The notes: generated by a model not told the origin, from the letters alone. Shown: positions 23,168 through 34,100, counted from the first letter of the stretch. The stretch: DNA of 64,000 nt from Adiantum capillus-veneris (GCA_014529385.2 CM043944.1:93576476-93640475), one strand, 5' to 3'. Program-made: numbers and translations.

Positions 23168-24028
23168 ATGTTTGTTGGTGCTCTAGTAAGTTGGTGGCTA
23201 GACGAGACACCGGCAAGCACATTGTTGCAGCCTGATGTGGCTGCTAGACGCGGGCGGATGATTGTGCTTGATCTTAATGGCGTGCTACTAACCAGCTGCA
23301 GCGAAACCCCTGAGGAACTTGAGTGCCTGCCAAAGGAGCACACGCCACAGGTAGTCTATCTCCAAAAGAATGTAATTTGTCTTGTAAGGCCGGATGCGGA
23401 GCAGTTCATCCTACGGCTTAAACAGAAAGCCAGCCTAGTGTTGTGGTCCCGCTATAGAAGGGAAAAACTGTTACACATGGTGAACACGTGTTTCCCCAAC
23501 CATAAAAGGCAAAAATATTTTGCAGGGAAAGCATGCCCGCTTTGAATTTTGCAGGACATAAGTTACGCACACCTCTAACCTCGTTTTTTGGCATTAGCAG
23601 ATATTCTCTCCCAAGAGGACTGTGAAATATGGCGGCCTCGTATGTCGGAGGTGCCGGTTGTGCCCAAACACATGGGCGATAAGCCCGTTTTCTTGAAGAA
23701 GCTACGGACGCTGTGGGCAAGGCACCCGAAGTACGATGCCAGCAACACTATTCTTGTAGATGACTGTAGATACAAGTCTCTTAAAAATGACAATGAAAAC
23801 TGTATGGCAATTCGATCATACAATACCATGGTAGTAGGAACCGATTACCCGTTTTACTTGCTGAATTTTGTTTTGCCTTGGTTGCTCGGTTGGATAAGGG
23901 ATCGGTACCCAGCAGCGTACACTCGCAAAAACCCAGTCTTTCACACCGAAGACGATATTTCTGGGTACATTACTGATTACTTCATACAGATGGAGGGGTA
24001 CTCCTATAAATTTGATCCCCCGAGGTAA
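23168..24028 (+). pseudogene. FCP1/NIF-type HAD phosphatase-like gene
   Basis: FCP1/SCP-like phosphatases remove phosphate from protein serines, classically on the RNA polymerase II tail. The order of HAD motifs is seen: I, MIVLDLNGVLLTSCSE; II, SLVLWSRYRREKL; III, KPVFLKKLRTLW; IV, TILVDDCRYKSLKN. Motif I reads DLNG and not DLDG, so the second Asp is Asn; many plant HAD relatives show this, and activity is uncertain. Two exons (about 23168-23532 and 23602-24028) join as KYFA|DILSQEDC. The acceptor TTAGCAG is good, but the expected donor reads AG|GGAAAGC with no GT. ATG 23168 is the first after the inverted repeat; ATG 23258 is an alternative. The gene sits between the arms of the internal inverted repeat, which suggests capture. 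Confidence 0.75.
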
Positions 24029-24339
24029 CAGATTGCCATCATCATGTAAATAGTGGAATTTTGTAACCCGATACTATACATAATGGAAAACCACTTCTCT
24101 TGTTCAGACTGTCTTGGTATCTTGATCTCTACTATTGAAACCTCTGACTAATTCTGTTGAAACCTCTTGGAGCTAACCAGGTTGCCCAACATTTTAATTT
24201 TTGAGGCAGATAGCATCTATGTTTGGCATACCTTTCATGTTATCAACGTAGTTCTAGACATTGCTCAAGGTGGTCGTATCAAATACAAATAGACAAACTG
24301 AAAAATACCAAGAAATAAAGTAAACCATAAGTGATACAA
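24029..24339. other. 3' flank of the phosphatase-like gene
   Basis: AT-rich, non-coding, with AATAAA-like signals. It joins the right arm of the inverted repeat. Nothing else was seen. Confidence 0.5.
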
Positions 24340-24814
24340 CAAGTTCAAGGAGTACCAAATTGTACCAAATTTGGTACTGTAATAGTGGACAGGAGTGCAC
24401 CCAAGTTCAACACAGTACCAAAAAGTACCAAATTTGGTACTCTAATAGTGGACCGATGTGCACCCAAGTTCAACAGTACCAGAAAGTAGAGAACCAGATA
24501 GAGCAATAAAGTAAACCATAAGTGATACAGCAAGTTCAAGCAGTTCCAATTTGGTACTGTAATAGTGGACAGACGTGCACCCAAGTTCAACAGTACCAAA
24601 AAGTACCAAATTTGGTACTGTAATAGTGGACAGAGAAGCACCCAAGTTCAACAGTACCAAGATGTACCAAATGCACATATAGTGAGGACAACTGAAACAG
24701 TAATGTAATGAAAGGTAACATACCAACATAGAACTAGATAGAGAGAACAGATAAAGCTCAGGGCCAAAAAATCAAGTTGACTCAGTCACTAAAAAGCACA
24801 TAGTGCGGAATACA
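24340..24814 (-). repeat. Internal inverted repeat, right arm
   Basis: Reverse-complement partner of 22820-23112, extended by further tandem copies with GTACCAAATTTGGTACTGTA and ATAGTGGACAGACGTGCACC. It ends about 58 bases beyond the transposase stop codon, so it is the transposase 3' flank. Confidence 0.9.
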
Positions 24815-25517
24815 CTTGGTACTGTTGACTACCAGATTTGGTACTATTGACTACCAGATTCAGTTGTTCAATCACGGCTTCTCATTGCCCTCAAGTAACA
24901 TGGACGCACCTTCGTCGCTCTCATCATCATGATATGGCATGCTATTGTATATCCTCTCATATACTTCAGTAGACAACTTGTATTGTAAAATTTGACCTAG
25001 GGATCGTGCAATAGGCTCCATCGGGAAACGTATGGCCCTAACAAGATGTGAGTAGATCATTACCGGAGATGTGTGATCCAATAGCCGGTATGTATCAGCT
25101 TTTCCTTCAACTTGGCCATAAAAAAAAGCCTTCAACAACCTTCCCTCCTCTAAAAATTTTGTTATGCCACTTATCCTTTTGTGCTTTCACCGTTTGGTAC
25201 AACACTTCTGTGCATTTGATAATGTAGAAGTCTTCGTTTGCCTCAGCTACTTTTACTGCAAAATTATCCCCTATGGACAACATGCCACTTAACATTTCAG
25301 GGCATCCTTCATATAGTGGCAGGTTGGACACTTGGCTCATCGGAATCGATGTTGAATCTCCACCCTCCTCCTCGTCATCTGATTTGTCATCCCTAATTGT
25401 ATCCCCAGACTCTGGCAATGGTTTGATGCAAACATATTTCCATTCTCCAATGTGCATTCTGTTCTTGCATCTTCTCCACAACCCACGCATACACGGATCA
25501 CAAAAGCATGAAAGTGA

Positions 25518-26205
25518 TCAAAAGCGTATGGCGGTGCGGTTGTCTTGTGAATAGCCATCAGCACAATGAAATGAGCGGGAGCCAATGATGCGCTCACAGT
25601 CCCATTGCAGATTACGCTGCACTTCATTCGCGCCAATAAGCCAAAAGACCCTTTGTGTATTACACCTCTGAGACTGTTCTCTTGGCTGAAAAGTTGCTTT
25701 CAAAAAGTTGACAACATCGGCTGCACACTTCATACGCCAGCCATCTAGTTTCAATTCCTCATGTGTCAAAGTTCTCTTGATGACTGCCCCTGCCCCATCA
25801 TGTTCACCTTTTCCATGGCCGGATGCAGAGAAGTTATGCATCATGTGCAAGCCTCTCATTTGATAGTACCTGGCCACAAAATAGTAAGGTCTACGGGCCT
25901 TGAATTGTGAAGCAGCACCATCTGACCAAACCCAATGTTGTTGCAGAGAATGTCCTCGTTCTTTCAGCCACTTGTCATGGAGCAAGAAACAATGTTGTAC
26001 AAACAATGTGTCATGCTGCTTGTCATCCGATATGTAGAAGTGTAGCGTCTTCTGTGTACCACCTGCTGCATTTCTTAAATAAGTGATGTGCACAAGTATT
26101 GTGACTTGTGTAGACCACCAATGCATTGACTGAATTTCATTTTGAACTTTAAAGGAATAATTCTCCGCAAAGTCAATAACAGATACTACAACGTTGCTAG
26201 GAAAA
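25518..26205 (-). CDS. Transposase catalytic-core segment
   Basis: The frame just after a TAG (near 26207) holds the first acidic motif DFAENY with EIQSMHWWS. SDGAASQFKARR is at about 100 residues and HGKGEHDGAGAVIKRTL about 40 residues later, followed by a helical end with FLKATFQPREQSQRC. It is the best-kept part of the enzyme. Confidence 0.75.
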
Positions 26206-26924
26206 TTCTACAAACAGTCCTTGAATTGTTGGGCTTGCCAGCGGAAGACAAAGTTGTGCCTGATGAAGCCTATCAAATGGGCTGAAAATAGGCTAAGAAA
26301 AGTCCCACTTTTCATCCTTTTCACAATCAAGTCCTTTCTCTTCTTCTCACTCCCACCTTCGTGAACCTGTCCTGTTCCAACCTCCATGAAAAGCTTCACA
26401 GACACCTCCTTGCTATCCTCTACTATCTCATCGGGACAAAATGTCAACCTCTGTACTCCACATTGTGAGCAGTCCCCCATCAAGCATTTCTTTGCATGGT
26501 ATTCACAATTTGGAGGCTTTGGGCACATGATGGTTTCCCACATAACGGTGATGTGCTGACACACTGCTTGGTTTGCAAAACACGTTCCTCTCTCATCACC
26601 TCTGCAACAAACGGATCAAGTGCAAAGGTGACCTTTCCCGTGGTGCCCGAACTTGTTTTGCCGCATTTGATTAAGGGCCTCTTTGAAATAGAGCATCTGC
26701 ACATGAACCACACAGCAGCAAGTATTTCTGTCCTTCAACTTCCGTACAAAGTACGGCTTCAATGCCTCGAAGCATCTAAGAGACACTAACACTGTTGGGT
26801 GAGCCTTCTTGAATCTTTGGTACAACTCAACCTATGGCACAAAAACAAAATGATTCAGAAAAAAAACAACATCATGGTACTGGTAAAATTTCACTACTGC
26901 ACTAGTGCCAAAACTGGCTTTCGA

Positions 26925-27065
26925 CAGTTCCAAATATGGTACTATAATAGTGGACATACGTGCACCCAAGTTCAACAGTACCCCAAAGTACCAAATTTGG
27001 TACTCTCATAGTGGTCAGACGTGCACCCAAGTTCAACAGTACCAAAAAGTTTCAAATATGGTATC
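26925..27065. repeat. Palindromic GGTAC repeats in transposase intron
   Basis: Two to three units with GTACCAAATTTGGTACTCTC, ATAGTGG and GTGCACCCAAGTTCAACAGT are the same unit, in the same orientation, as the right arm at 24340-24670. Confidence 0.85.
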
Positions 27066-28445
27066 GTAGATTCGGTACTGTCGGTAGGCTTTGGTACTCT
27101 ATAGATATTATTTGGTACTCTACATATAGGCTTTGGTACTATCAGAAGTGTGGGGTACCCTGTAAATATACTTTGGTCCTATAGTGGTAGGCTTTGGTAC
27201 TCTACAGATAGGATCTGGTACTCTTCAGAGAGGATTTGGTACTCTACATATAGTCTTTGGTGGTATCCGATGAGTTTGGTACTCTACATATAGGCTTTGG
27301 TACTATCAGAAGTGTGGGGTACCCTGTAAATAGACTTTGGTCCTATAGTGGTAGGCTTTGGTACTCTACAGATAGGATCTGGTACTCTTCAGAGCAGATT
27401 TGATACTCTACAGATAGTCTTTGGTGGTGTCCGATGAGTTTGGTACTCTGTAAATAGACTTTGGTTCTCTATACATAGGCATTGGTACTGGATAAATAGG
27501 TTTTGGTACTCTGTCGAGAGGATTTGAAACTCTATGGATAGGCTTTGGCACTCGATCGCTAGGATTTTGTACTCGATATACCGGATTTGGTACTCTACAG
27601 ATCTGAGTTGGTACTCCATAGATAGGCTTTGGTACTCGATATACCGGATTTGGTACCCTAAATATGTGCTTTGGTACTTTACAGATAGCCTTTGGTACTC
27701 GATAGACAGTATTTGGTACTCTACATATAGGCTTTGGTACTATCAGAAGTGTGGGGTACCTTGTAAATAGACTTTGGTCCTATAGTGATAGGCTTTGGTA
27801 CTCTACAGATAGGATTTGGTACTCTACAGAGAATACTTGGTACTCTACAGATAGTCTTTGGTGGTATCCGATGAGTTTGGTACTCTGTAAATAGTTTTTG
27901 GTTCTCTATACATGTATAGGCATTGGTACTGGATAAATAGGTATTGGCACTCTATCGAGAGGGTTTGAAACTCTATGGATAGGCTTTAGCACTCGATAGC
28001 TAGGATTTTGTACTCGATATACCGGATTTGGTACTCTACAGATCTGCTTTGGTACTCCATACATATGCTTTGGTACTAGATACACCGGATTTGGTACTCT
28101 ACAGATGTGCTTTGGTACTCCATAGATAGCCTTTGGTACTCGATAGACATGATTTGGTGCTCTACATATAGGCTTTCGTACTATCAAAAGTGTGGGGTAC
28201 CCTGTAAATAGATCCTGGTCCTATAGTGATAGGATTTGGTACTCTACAGAGAGTCTTTGGTGGTATCCGTTGAGTTTGGTACTCTGTAAATAGACTTTTG
28301 GTTCTCTATACATAGGCATTGGTACTGGATAATTAGGTTTTGGTACTCTATAGAGAGGGTTTTAAACTCTATGGATAGGCTTTGGAAGTCGATAGCTAGG
28401 ATTTGGTACTTTATAGATATTCTTTGGTACTGTAAACACCCTCTG
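27065..28445 (+). repeat. TTTGGTACTCTACAGATAGG minisatellite
   Basis: About 60 degenerate copies of a 20-23 bp unit (TTTGGTACTCTACAGATAGG and variants) occur, with a higher-order period of several hundred bases: the GTGTGGGGTACCCTGTAAAT phrase recurs four times. It fills most of the transposase intron. Long YQ/WYS-rich frames through it are repeat artefacts. Confidence 0.9.
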
Positions 28446-28539
28446 CCATACAGCAGACTACCAAATTTGGTACTGTCTGGACCAAATAAGCCTTAAGTAG
28501 CACCAAACGAGATGAACAATTACTAGAAGTTGTTGGTAC

Positions 28540-29436
28540 CTAAGATTCGTCGAGTAGATGTATAGGATGTTTGACAACACTTTTCCTTCCAATTCTCATC
28601 TTGCATATGTCTTTCTTGTTGGGTGAAACTTTGCTCTCTGATTTCCAAAAGGCATATATCAAATCTCTTGTTTCATTGGTAATAACGGTTCCTCGTGGCA
28701 GTTGTCTCTCACAAGAACTCAATGGCAACACTTCATCTTCATCTTTATTCTCTAGCCATGAGCTTGCTGCAGCTATATTCCTTCGATGGATCCTCAAGAT
28801 ACTAGCCATTCTGGATTGGTTTACTGATTGTGAGTTTGTACTATTGTTCAAAATCATTTCCAAAGAGCTTCTCTTTACAAAAAGTTCACTTGCTGAATGA
28901 GGGACCTTGATTTGAGTCAAAGTGTTGCGCACACCCGATACAACAGTGTCTTCGACTTTGCTGAAATTTGATGGTTGCAACAAGGAAAATGTTTGGTGGT
29001 CCAGGAGTTGCCGGAATATTTCCTTCTGCTCATTCTTTGTAATCCCTACTGTTTTCTTGTGCCAACATCGAGCCACCACTGCACAAATGTTCTTTCTTGA
29101 CTTGGCTTCCCGTAATCCAAGAGCAGATGTAGGATGTCTTTCCTTGCTTCTCTGTGCGCGTTTCTTTGCAGCCCAATAATCACGAAGAAAAGCCTGATTA
29201 CCGGCTGGAATACTAGTGCTAATGGAATTGATGTGCATCTGCTGAACATTGGTTGGGCCACCTTGTACCTCGTCAAAAGAGAGGAACTGTGCGTCACCTT
29301 TCATCTCGTCGATAGAGAGGAGCTGTGCATCACCTTCTACCTCGTTGAAAGAGAGGTCCTGAGCGTCACCTTCTATGTCATCGAAAGAAAGGTCCTGAGC
29401 ATAACCAAGACAGTAATCTCCTGCGCTACTATCCAT
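28540..29436 (-). CDS. Transposase exon 1
   Basis: The frame runs from MDSSAGDYCLGYAQDL to HLLDES followed by TAG directly before GTACC. Replacing nothing, the reading ends there. In context the codon before the donor would be expected to be a sense codon, because exon 2 opens with VELYQRF. Residues 10-58 are four tandem 12-residue acidic repeats. The central part is basic (RDYWAAKKRAQRSKERH) and may bind DNA. Confidence 0.7.
   Translation of the reverse strand: MDSSAGDYCLGYAQDLSFDDIEGDAQDLSFNEVEGDAQLLSIDEMKGDAQFLSFDEVQGGPTNVQQMHINSISTSIPAGNQAFLRDYWAAKKRAQRSKERHPTSALGLREAKSRKNICAVVARCWHKKTVGITKNEQKEIFRQLLDHQTFSLLQPSNFSKVEDTVVSGVRNTLTQIKVPHSASELFVKRSSLEMILNNSTNSQSVNQSRMASILRIHRRNIAAASSWLENKDEDEVLPLSSCERQLPRGTVITNETRDLIYAFWKSESKVSPNKKDICKMRIGRKSVVKHPIHLLDES

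Positions 29437-29440
<4 letters not shown>

Positions 29441-29490
<50 letters not shown>
29441..29490. repeat. (AG)n microsatellite next to the transposase start
   Basis: Fifty bases of pure AG, so CT on the coding strand, end four bases before the transposase ATG. Read as leader, it is a pyrimidine-rich 5' UTR; CT runs in such positions are common in plant core promoters. Confidence 0.9.
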
Positions 29491-29492
<2 letters not shown>

Positions 29493-29807
29493 CAAACACA
29501 GCAGCTCGGTGGCTATGGAGGCGGCAAGGAAGGCGAGAAGGTTCAAAATTGAGAGAGACACACAGGGAGAGGGACATGCGAGGGAGGGAGGGAGAGACAG
29601 AGAGAGGTACTGAAGTGAAAGCTCCCAACCGTAACCCCACCCCCCGGCCCCGCCGTCACCCCCACCTCTTCTTAGGATTACATGCTTCTAAAGTTAAAAA
29701 AATGTCCACTTAAAAAAGAAGTTTATTTGCCCTCCCCAATTCCAAAAAAATGCCCATGGTTTTTACACACAAGAATCACCAAGCATATGTTGTGTCAAGG
29801 ACACTAC

Positions 29808-29837
29808 TTTTTGTACCACCAAACCATGCTTTGACCC
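29808..29837 (-). repeat. Right terminal inverted repeat
   Basis: Inverted partner of 18456-18485, 29 of 30 bases identical. The four bases beyond it are CATA, as they are beyond the left end. Confidence 0.85.
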
Positions 29838-30056
29838 CATAATAGAGAGCACATATCAATGCACAAGCACCCAAAGCATTCATTGCAATAAGCCATCATA
29901 CAATGGTAGCATCCAAGAATTTCTTCCTACCACCAACCCAAGCTTCAAACCAAATAAAAGTTTTGATAGAGCACAAGGTGGAGAAAGGAACCCCATTGAG
30001 TTTAAACAAAAGAATGGCAAGAAGCAAAACAAAGGCATTTACTAAGGAAACAATAG

Positions 30057-30092
<36 letters not shown>

Positions 30093-30460
30093 GAAACTTG
30101 ATACAAAAAGGAGAATTGTTGCTCAATTGTTGGGAGCATTCTTATTGTGCTTGTCTTATCAAGCATGCAAAGAAAGAGGATTGTAGATTCAAGTGTGAAG
30201 AACCAGCTTATCGTGCTTAGCCTTTGAAGTATGGAAAGAAAGATACCCCACAAGCTACAATGATAGCTTAAGTAACAAAACAAATATAAAACAATTGATG
30301 AAAGATCTTATAATGTGTTTATGTCTATGTTTGTGTGTATTAATGTGTGCATGTGTGTGTGTTGGTCTTTGTGTGTGTGCACATGCATATGTGTTTGGAG
30401 GAGGGAGAGAAGAATGGAGGAACAAGCAGTAGGGCTACCATCTTCCCAAGATGCAATCCC

Positions 30461-30515
<55 letters not shown>

Positions 30516-30702
30516 ATTTGTTTAAAATACCCATAGACGAATAGAACCCTGTTACAAATGACAAGTGATAGTAGAATATAGTAAAGAGGGTCTATACTAA
30601 ACCCACATAGTTCTTCAAATTTAGTACAAGAATGATAACAATGATAAAAATAAGTTGTTTATCTATAATTGAAGATCTTTGATCTTCTTTTGAATAGCAT
30701 CC

Positions 30703-30739
<37 letters not shown>

Positions 30740-31115
30740 CCTCTCCTACATCCATATAACAGAAAAAAGTATTCGTTACTACTTTATGAATTTTGCATCC
30801 CTCAATATAATCTCTACTTGTTATCAATATCACTCAATTCACTAGATTTCTACTGCTCAAAAAAGTAAACCTTTATGCACTTAATGTAGCTACTTAATCA
30901 ATAATATTTTGAAGTCATACACCCATGGGCCAAATGATGTCACAACCCAAGCCTATTCTTAAACTTCAATCATCCATGATAATCTTGTTGTTAGGAAGGT
31001 CTTATACAACACTTGCACTCAGGCTATAAGCCTCCCAGTTGTCCTTTCAGAACAAAGGATTAGTATCCAAGCATCCTTGGATCGTACATTTGTGACACTC
31101 ATATGGTAAGACTTC
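29838..31115. other. Unassigned interval with microsatellites
   Basis: No gene was recognised. It contains (TC)n at 30061-30088, (TG)n at 30469-30512 and (GA)n at 30707-30737. The remaining sequence is AT-rich. Confidence 0.6.
30469..30512. repeat. (TG)n microsatellite
   Basis: A pure TG run preceded by a short TA run. The Val-Cys open frames across it are artefacts. Confidence 0.95.
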
Positions 31116-31142
31116 CAAGTCCTAAGTGTTGACGAGACACAA

Positions 31143-34100
31143 ATGATTTGGTACTTTGATAGTGGTGCATCCAGGCACATTACTTCAAGGAAGGATTTGT
31201 TTTGCTCATTGGATGCAGCTCTAGCAGGAAAGAAGGTGACATGTGCAAATAATGCTTCTTATCCAATCAAAGGCGTTGGTAAGATTTTGATTACCATTTC
31301 AGATGGTTCAGATTTATGCTTGCCAGTTGTCTTATATGTTCCAAGGATCAAGAAGAATTTTTTGTCTGTATCCTCTCTTGCAAAAAATGGTCTTCGGGTC
31401 ATTTTTGAGGATGACAGATGTGTTGTACGAGATCGAGAGAATGGTTATTCTCTTATCACTACAGGTACGCTGGAAAATGGACTATTTGTGCTAGATCGTT
31501 ATGAAAAGCAGATTTAGGTATGTATTGCAGAAACAAAGACTCAGGTCATGCAGGATGCTGAGTTGTGGCATGCTAGATTTGGGCATGTTAGTTATGGCAG
31601 TTTGATGACTTTACAATGTCATAATATGGTGCATGATTTGTCTTTATTGGAGATGCCACCTAGACATGTATGTGAAGGTTGCGTTCTTGTAAAGATGCAC
31701 AGATTTGCATTTTTGTAGGATGGTTCAGTTAGAGGGACACGAAAGTTGCGGCTTGTACACAGTGATGTATGTGGTCCTATGAGGATGCCATCTATAGGAA
31801 ACAGCCTTTATTTTGTGATCTTCATTGATGACTTTTCCAGGTTTTGTTGGGTGTATCCACTCAAAGCAAAGTCAGATGTGTTTGCAGTTTTTCAACATTA
31901 TGTCGCCATGGTTGAAAATGAAACAGGTTGCAAAGTACAGACTCTTCGTACCGATCGAGGAGGTGAATACATGTCAGGTGCATTTAAGGATTTTTTGGGA
32001 AATAAAGGTATTAAACACCAATGCACTATGCCATACACACCCCAACAGAATGGTGTTGCAGAAAGGAAGAGCAGGTCTTTAATGGAGACGGCTAGATGTA
32101 TGCTCAAGGCTAAGAGTTTGCCTCATAAGCTATGGATGGAGGCAGTTGCTTGTGCAGCACATGTTTTGAACAGGTGTCCTACTCATGCCTTGAAGACCAT
32201 TACTCCATATGAAGCTTGGTATGACAGAAAACCTTCAGTCAGTTATCTTCGTGTTTTTGGTTGTCTTGCTTATGCTCACATCCCTCAGCAGTTACGTGGG
32301 AAGCTTGATGATAAGGCAATCAAATGTATATTTGTGGGGTACAGTAGTGGAAGTAAAGGTTATAGACTTTACAATCCTGCTACAAACAAGATTTTTGAAA
32401 GTCGTGATGTAATTTTTGCAGAAACTACTGCTCAACCTATCGTTGCTTTTGATGTACCTCATATGCAGACACATGATGTATTTGAAGGTTTGCTTCCTTC
32501 TTTTGTGGAGAATCAAGAATCACAACAGGTTGATAATCTTGATCAATCTTTTGATCAGCACGTGACACCTCATGATGTAGAGGAAATTGTGTGTGAAGAG
32601 CAAGAAGTTCTCAGGGAAGAAAGAACCTTGCCTAAATGGGTTCAAAAAAATTTGGAGGATAGCAAGTTGGATGCACCGTTGCCACGAAAAACACGTGCTG
32701 GTACTACTTTTGGCAGAGAGCAAGTAGATTTGGCTTGCTTTAGCACTCTTTGTGATGTAGATGATCCTGATTCATTTGAACAAGCTTTAGAGTGTGCTCA
32801 GTGGAAAGATGCTATGCAGCAAGAAATTGAATCTATTCATAAGAATCATACATAGGATCTAGTGGACTTGCCTACAGGTAAAAAGCCTATTGGTACAAAG
32901 TGGGTTTTTAAGGTAAAAAGGAAACAAGATGGTACTGTTGACAGGTACAAAGCAAGGCTTGTGGCAAAAGGCTATGCGCAACAGAAAGGCATAGATTATG
33001 ATGAAACCTTTGCTCCTACTTCTCGTGCGTCCACAGTTAGATCACTAGTTGCAATTGCTGCTCATCATGGTTGGAAAGTGCATCAGTTGGATATCAAAAT
33101 TGATTTTTTAAATGGTGATTTGCAGGAATAAGTTTATGTAAGTCAACCAAGTGGTTTTGTTGTAAAATGTCAAGAGCAAAAGGTATGTAGATTGCGTAAA
33201 GCTTTGTATGGTCTCAAACAGGCTCCAAGAGCATGGTATGAGAAGATACGTACTTATTTGATTGGCCAGGGATTTCAGAATAGTCCAACAAAAAGTACTT
33301 TGTATGTCAAAAAGAGAGATGGAGTTCTCATTATGCTAACACTTTATGTGGATGATATGCTTCTTACAGGCAATACTGCAAATGAAATTGAAGCGTTTAA
33401 AGATGCTTTGAGAAAAACCTTTGAGATGTCTGATCTTGGTTTGCTACATTATTACTTATTATTATACATGTTGCAGGCAAAATATTTGCATAAAATTTTG
33501 GACAAGTTTGGTATGCAAAATTGTAAACCAATCTCTACACCCGTAGAAATTGGATCAAAGTTGAGCATGCACGATGCTGGAGAACCTTTTGATGTACATA
33601 CTTATGCAGCAGCGGTTGGTTGCTTGATATATTTGGCAGGAAACACTCGTCCAGACATTCAATTTGGGGTTTCACAAGCAAGCAGATTTATGCACAGCCC
33701 AGGTATGCATCATTGGCAGGCTGTGAAGCGCATACTTCGTTACCTTTCAGGTACCCCTAATCTTTCCATGTTCTTTCCAAGGGGGGATATGTATGGAAAG
33801 CACAGTTCTATGCAGCTTCTTGGTTACAGCGATTCATATTGGGCTGGTGATTTTGACACACGACATTCCACAAGTGGGAATTGTTTTTTCTTGGGAAATG
33901 CATGTATATCTTGGCTAAGAAAGAAGCAACCCACAGTGGCTACATCAAATTGTGAAGCTGAGTACAGGGCAGCTTTCACGGCAACAGTTGATTGTGTATG
34001 GATACGTAGGTTATTGGCAGATCTTTGTGAGTGTCAACAGGCACCCACTACCATTTTCACTGACAGTCAGAGTGCTATGGCAGTTGCAAGGAATCCAGTA

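Larger units (their letters stand above)
24872..29436 (-). pseudogene. DDE-type transposase gene (multi-exon)
   Basis: The start ATG at 29436 follows a (CT)n leader. Exon 1 has four 12-residue acidic repeats (AQDLSFDDIEGD type), then a Lys/Arg-rich helical region ending FWKSESKVSPNKKDICKMRI. A 1.7 kb intron filled with repeats follows. Exon 2 begins VELYQRFKKAHP (near 26850) and continues with Cys/His-rich PNCEYHAKKCLMGDCSQCG. The catalytic core has VIDFAENYSFKVQNEIQSMHW, WSDGAASQFKARRPYYFVAR and SGHGKGEHDGAGAVIKR, the expected positions of the DDE/D residues, and ends near 24872. Animal and plant transposases with SDG-x-x-QFK and HGKG-x-x-DG motifs are known to me, but I cannot fix the superfamily. 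Breaks are a TAG at the exon 1/intron edge, a TAG near 26207, and frameshifts near 26560-26650 and 25500. Confidence 0.75.
18456..29837. mobile_element. 11.4 kb TIR DNA transposon carrying three genes
   Basis: The ends are inverted copies of a 30-bp sequence beginning GGGT(G/C)AAAGCATGGTTTGG, matching at 29 of 30 positions. CATA lies directly outside both ends (18452-18455 and 29838-29841), which fits a 4-bp target duplication. Inside are a plus-strand coiled-coil/RING gene, a plus-strand HAD phosphatase-like gene and a minus-strand DDE-type transposase, with long TTTGGTAC-rich arrays and a pair of internal inverted repeats. A DDE transposase inside TIRs is the standard arrangement for a cut-and-paste element. 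The superfamily is unresolved; a 4-bp duplication has been reported for Sola elements, but that link is only a suggestion. Confidence 0.8.

Noticed and set aside
27389-28187. Long frames rich in Tyr/Gln or Trp/Tyr/Ser within the transposase intron
   Set aside because: They follow the 20-23 bp minisatellite period and lie inside an intron; both strands give similar frames.
28571-29613. Plus-strand frames opposite the transposase first exon
   Set aside because: Antisense shadows of a frame that carries the repeats and domain text.
29437-29640. N-terminal extension of the transposase upstream of ATG 29436
   Set aside because: It reads through (CT)n as Leu-Ser repeats; the ATG just after the repeat is a more natural start.
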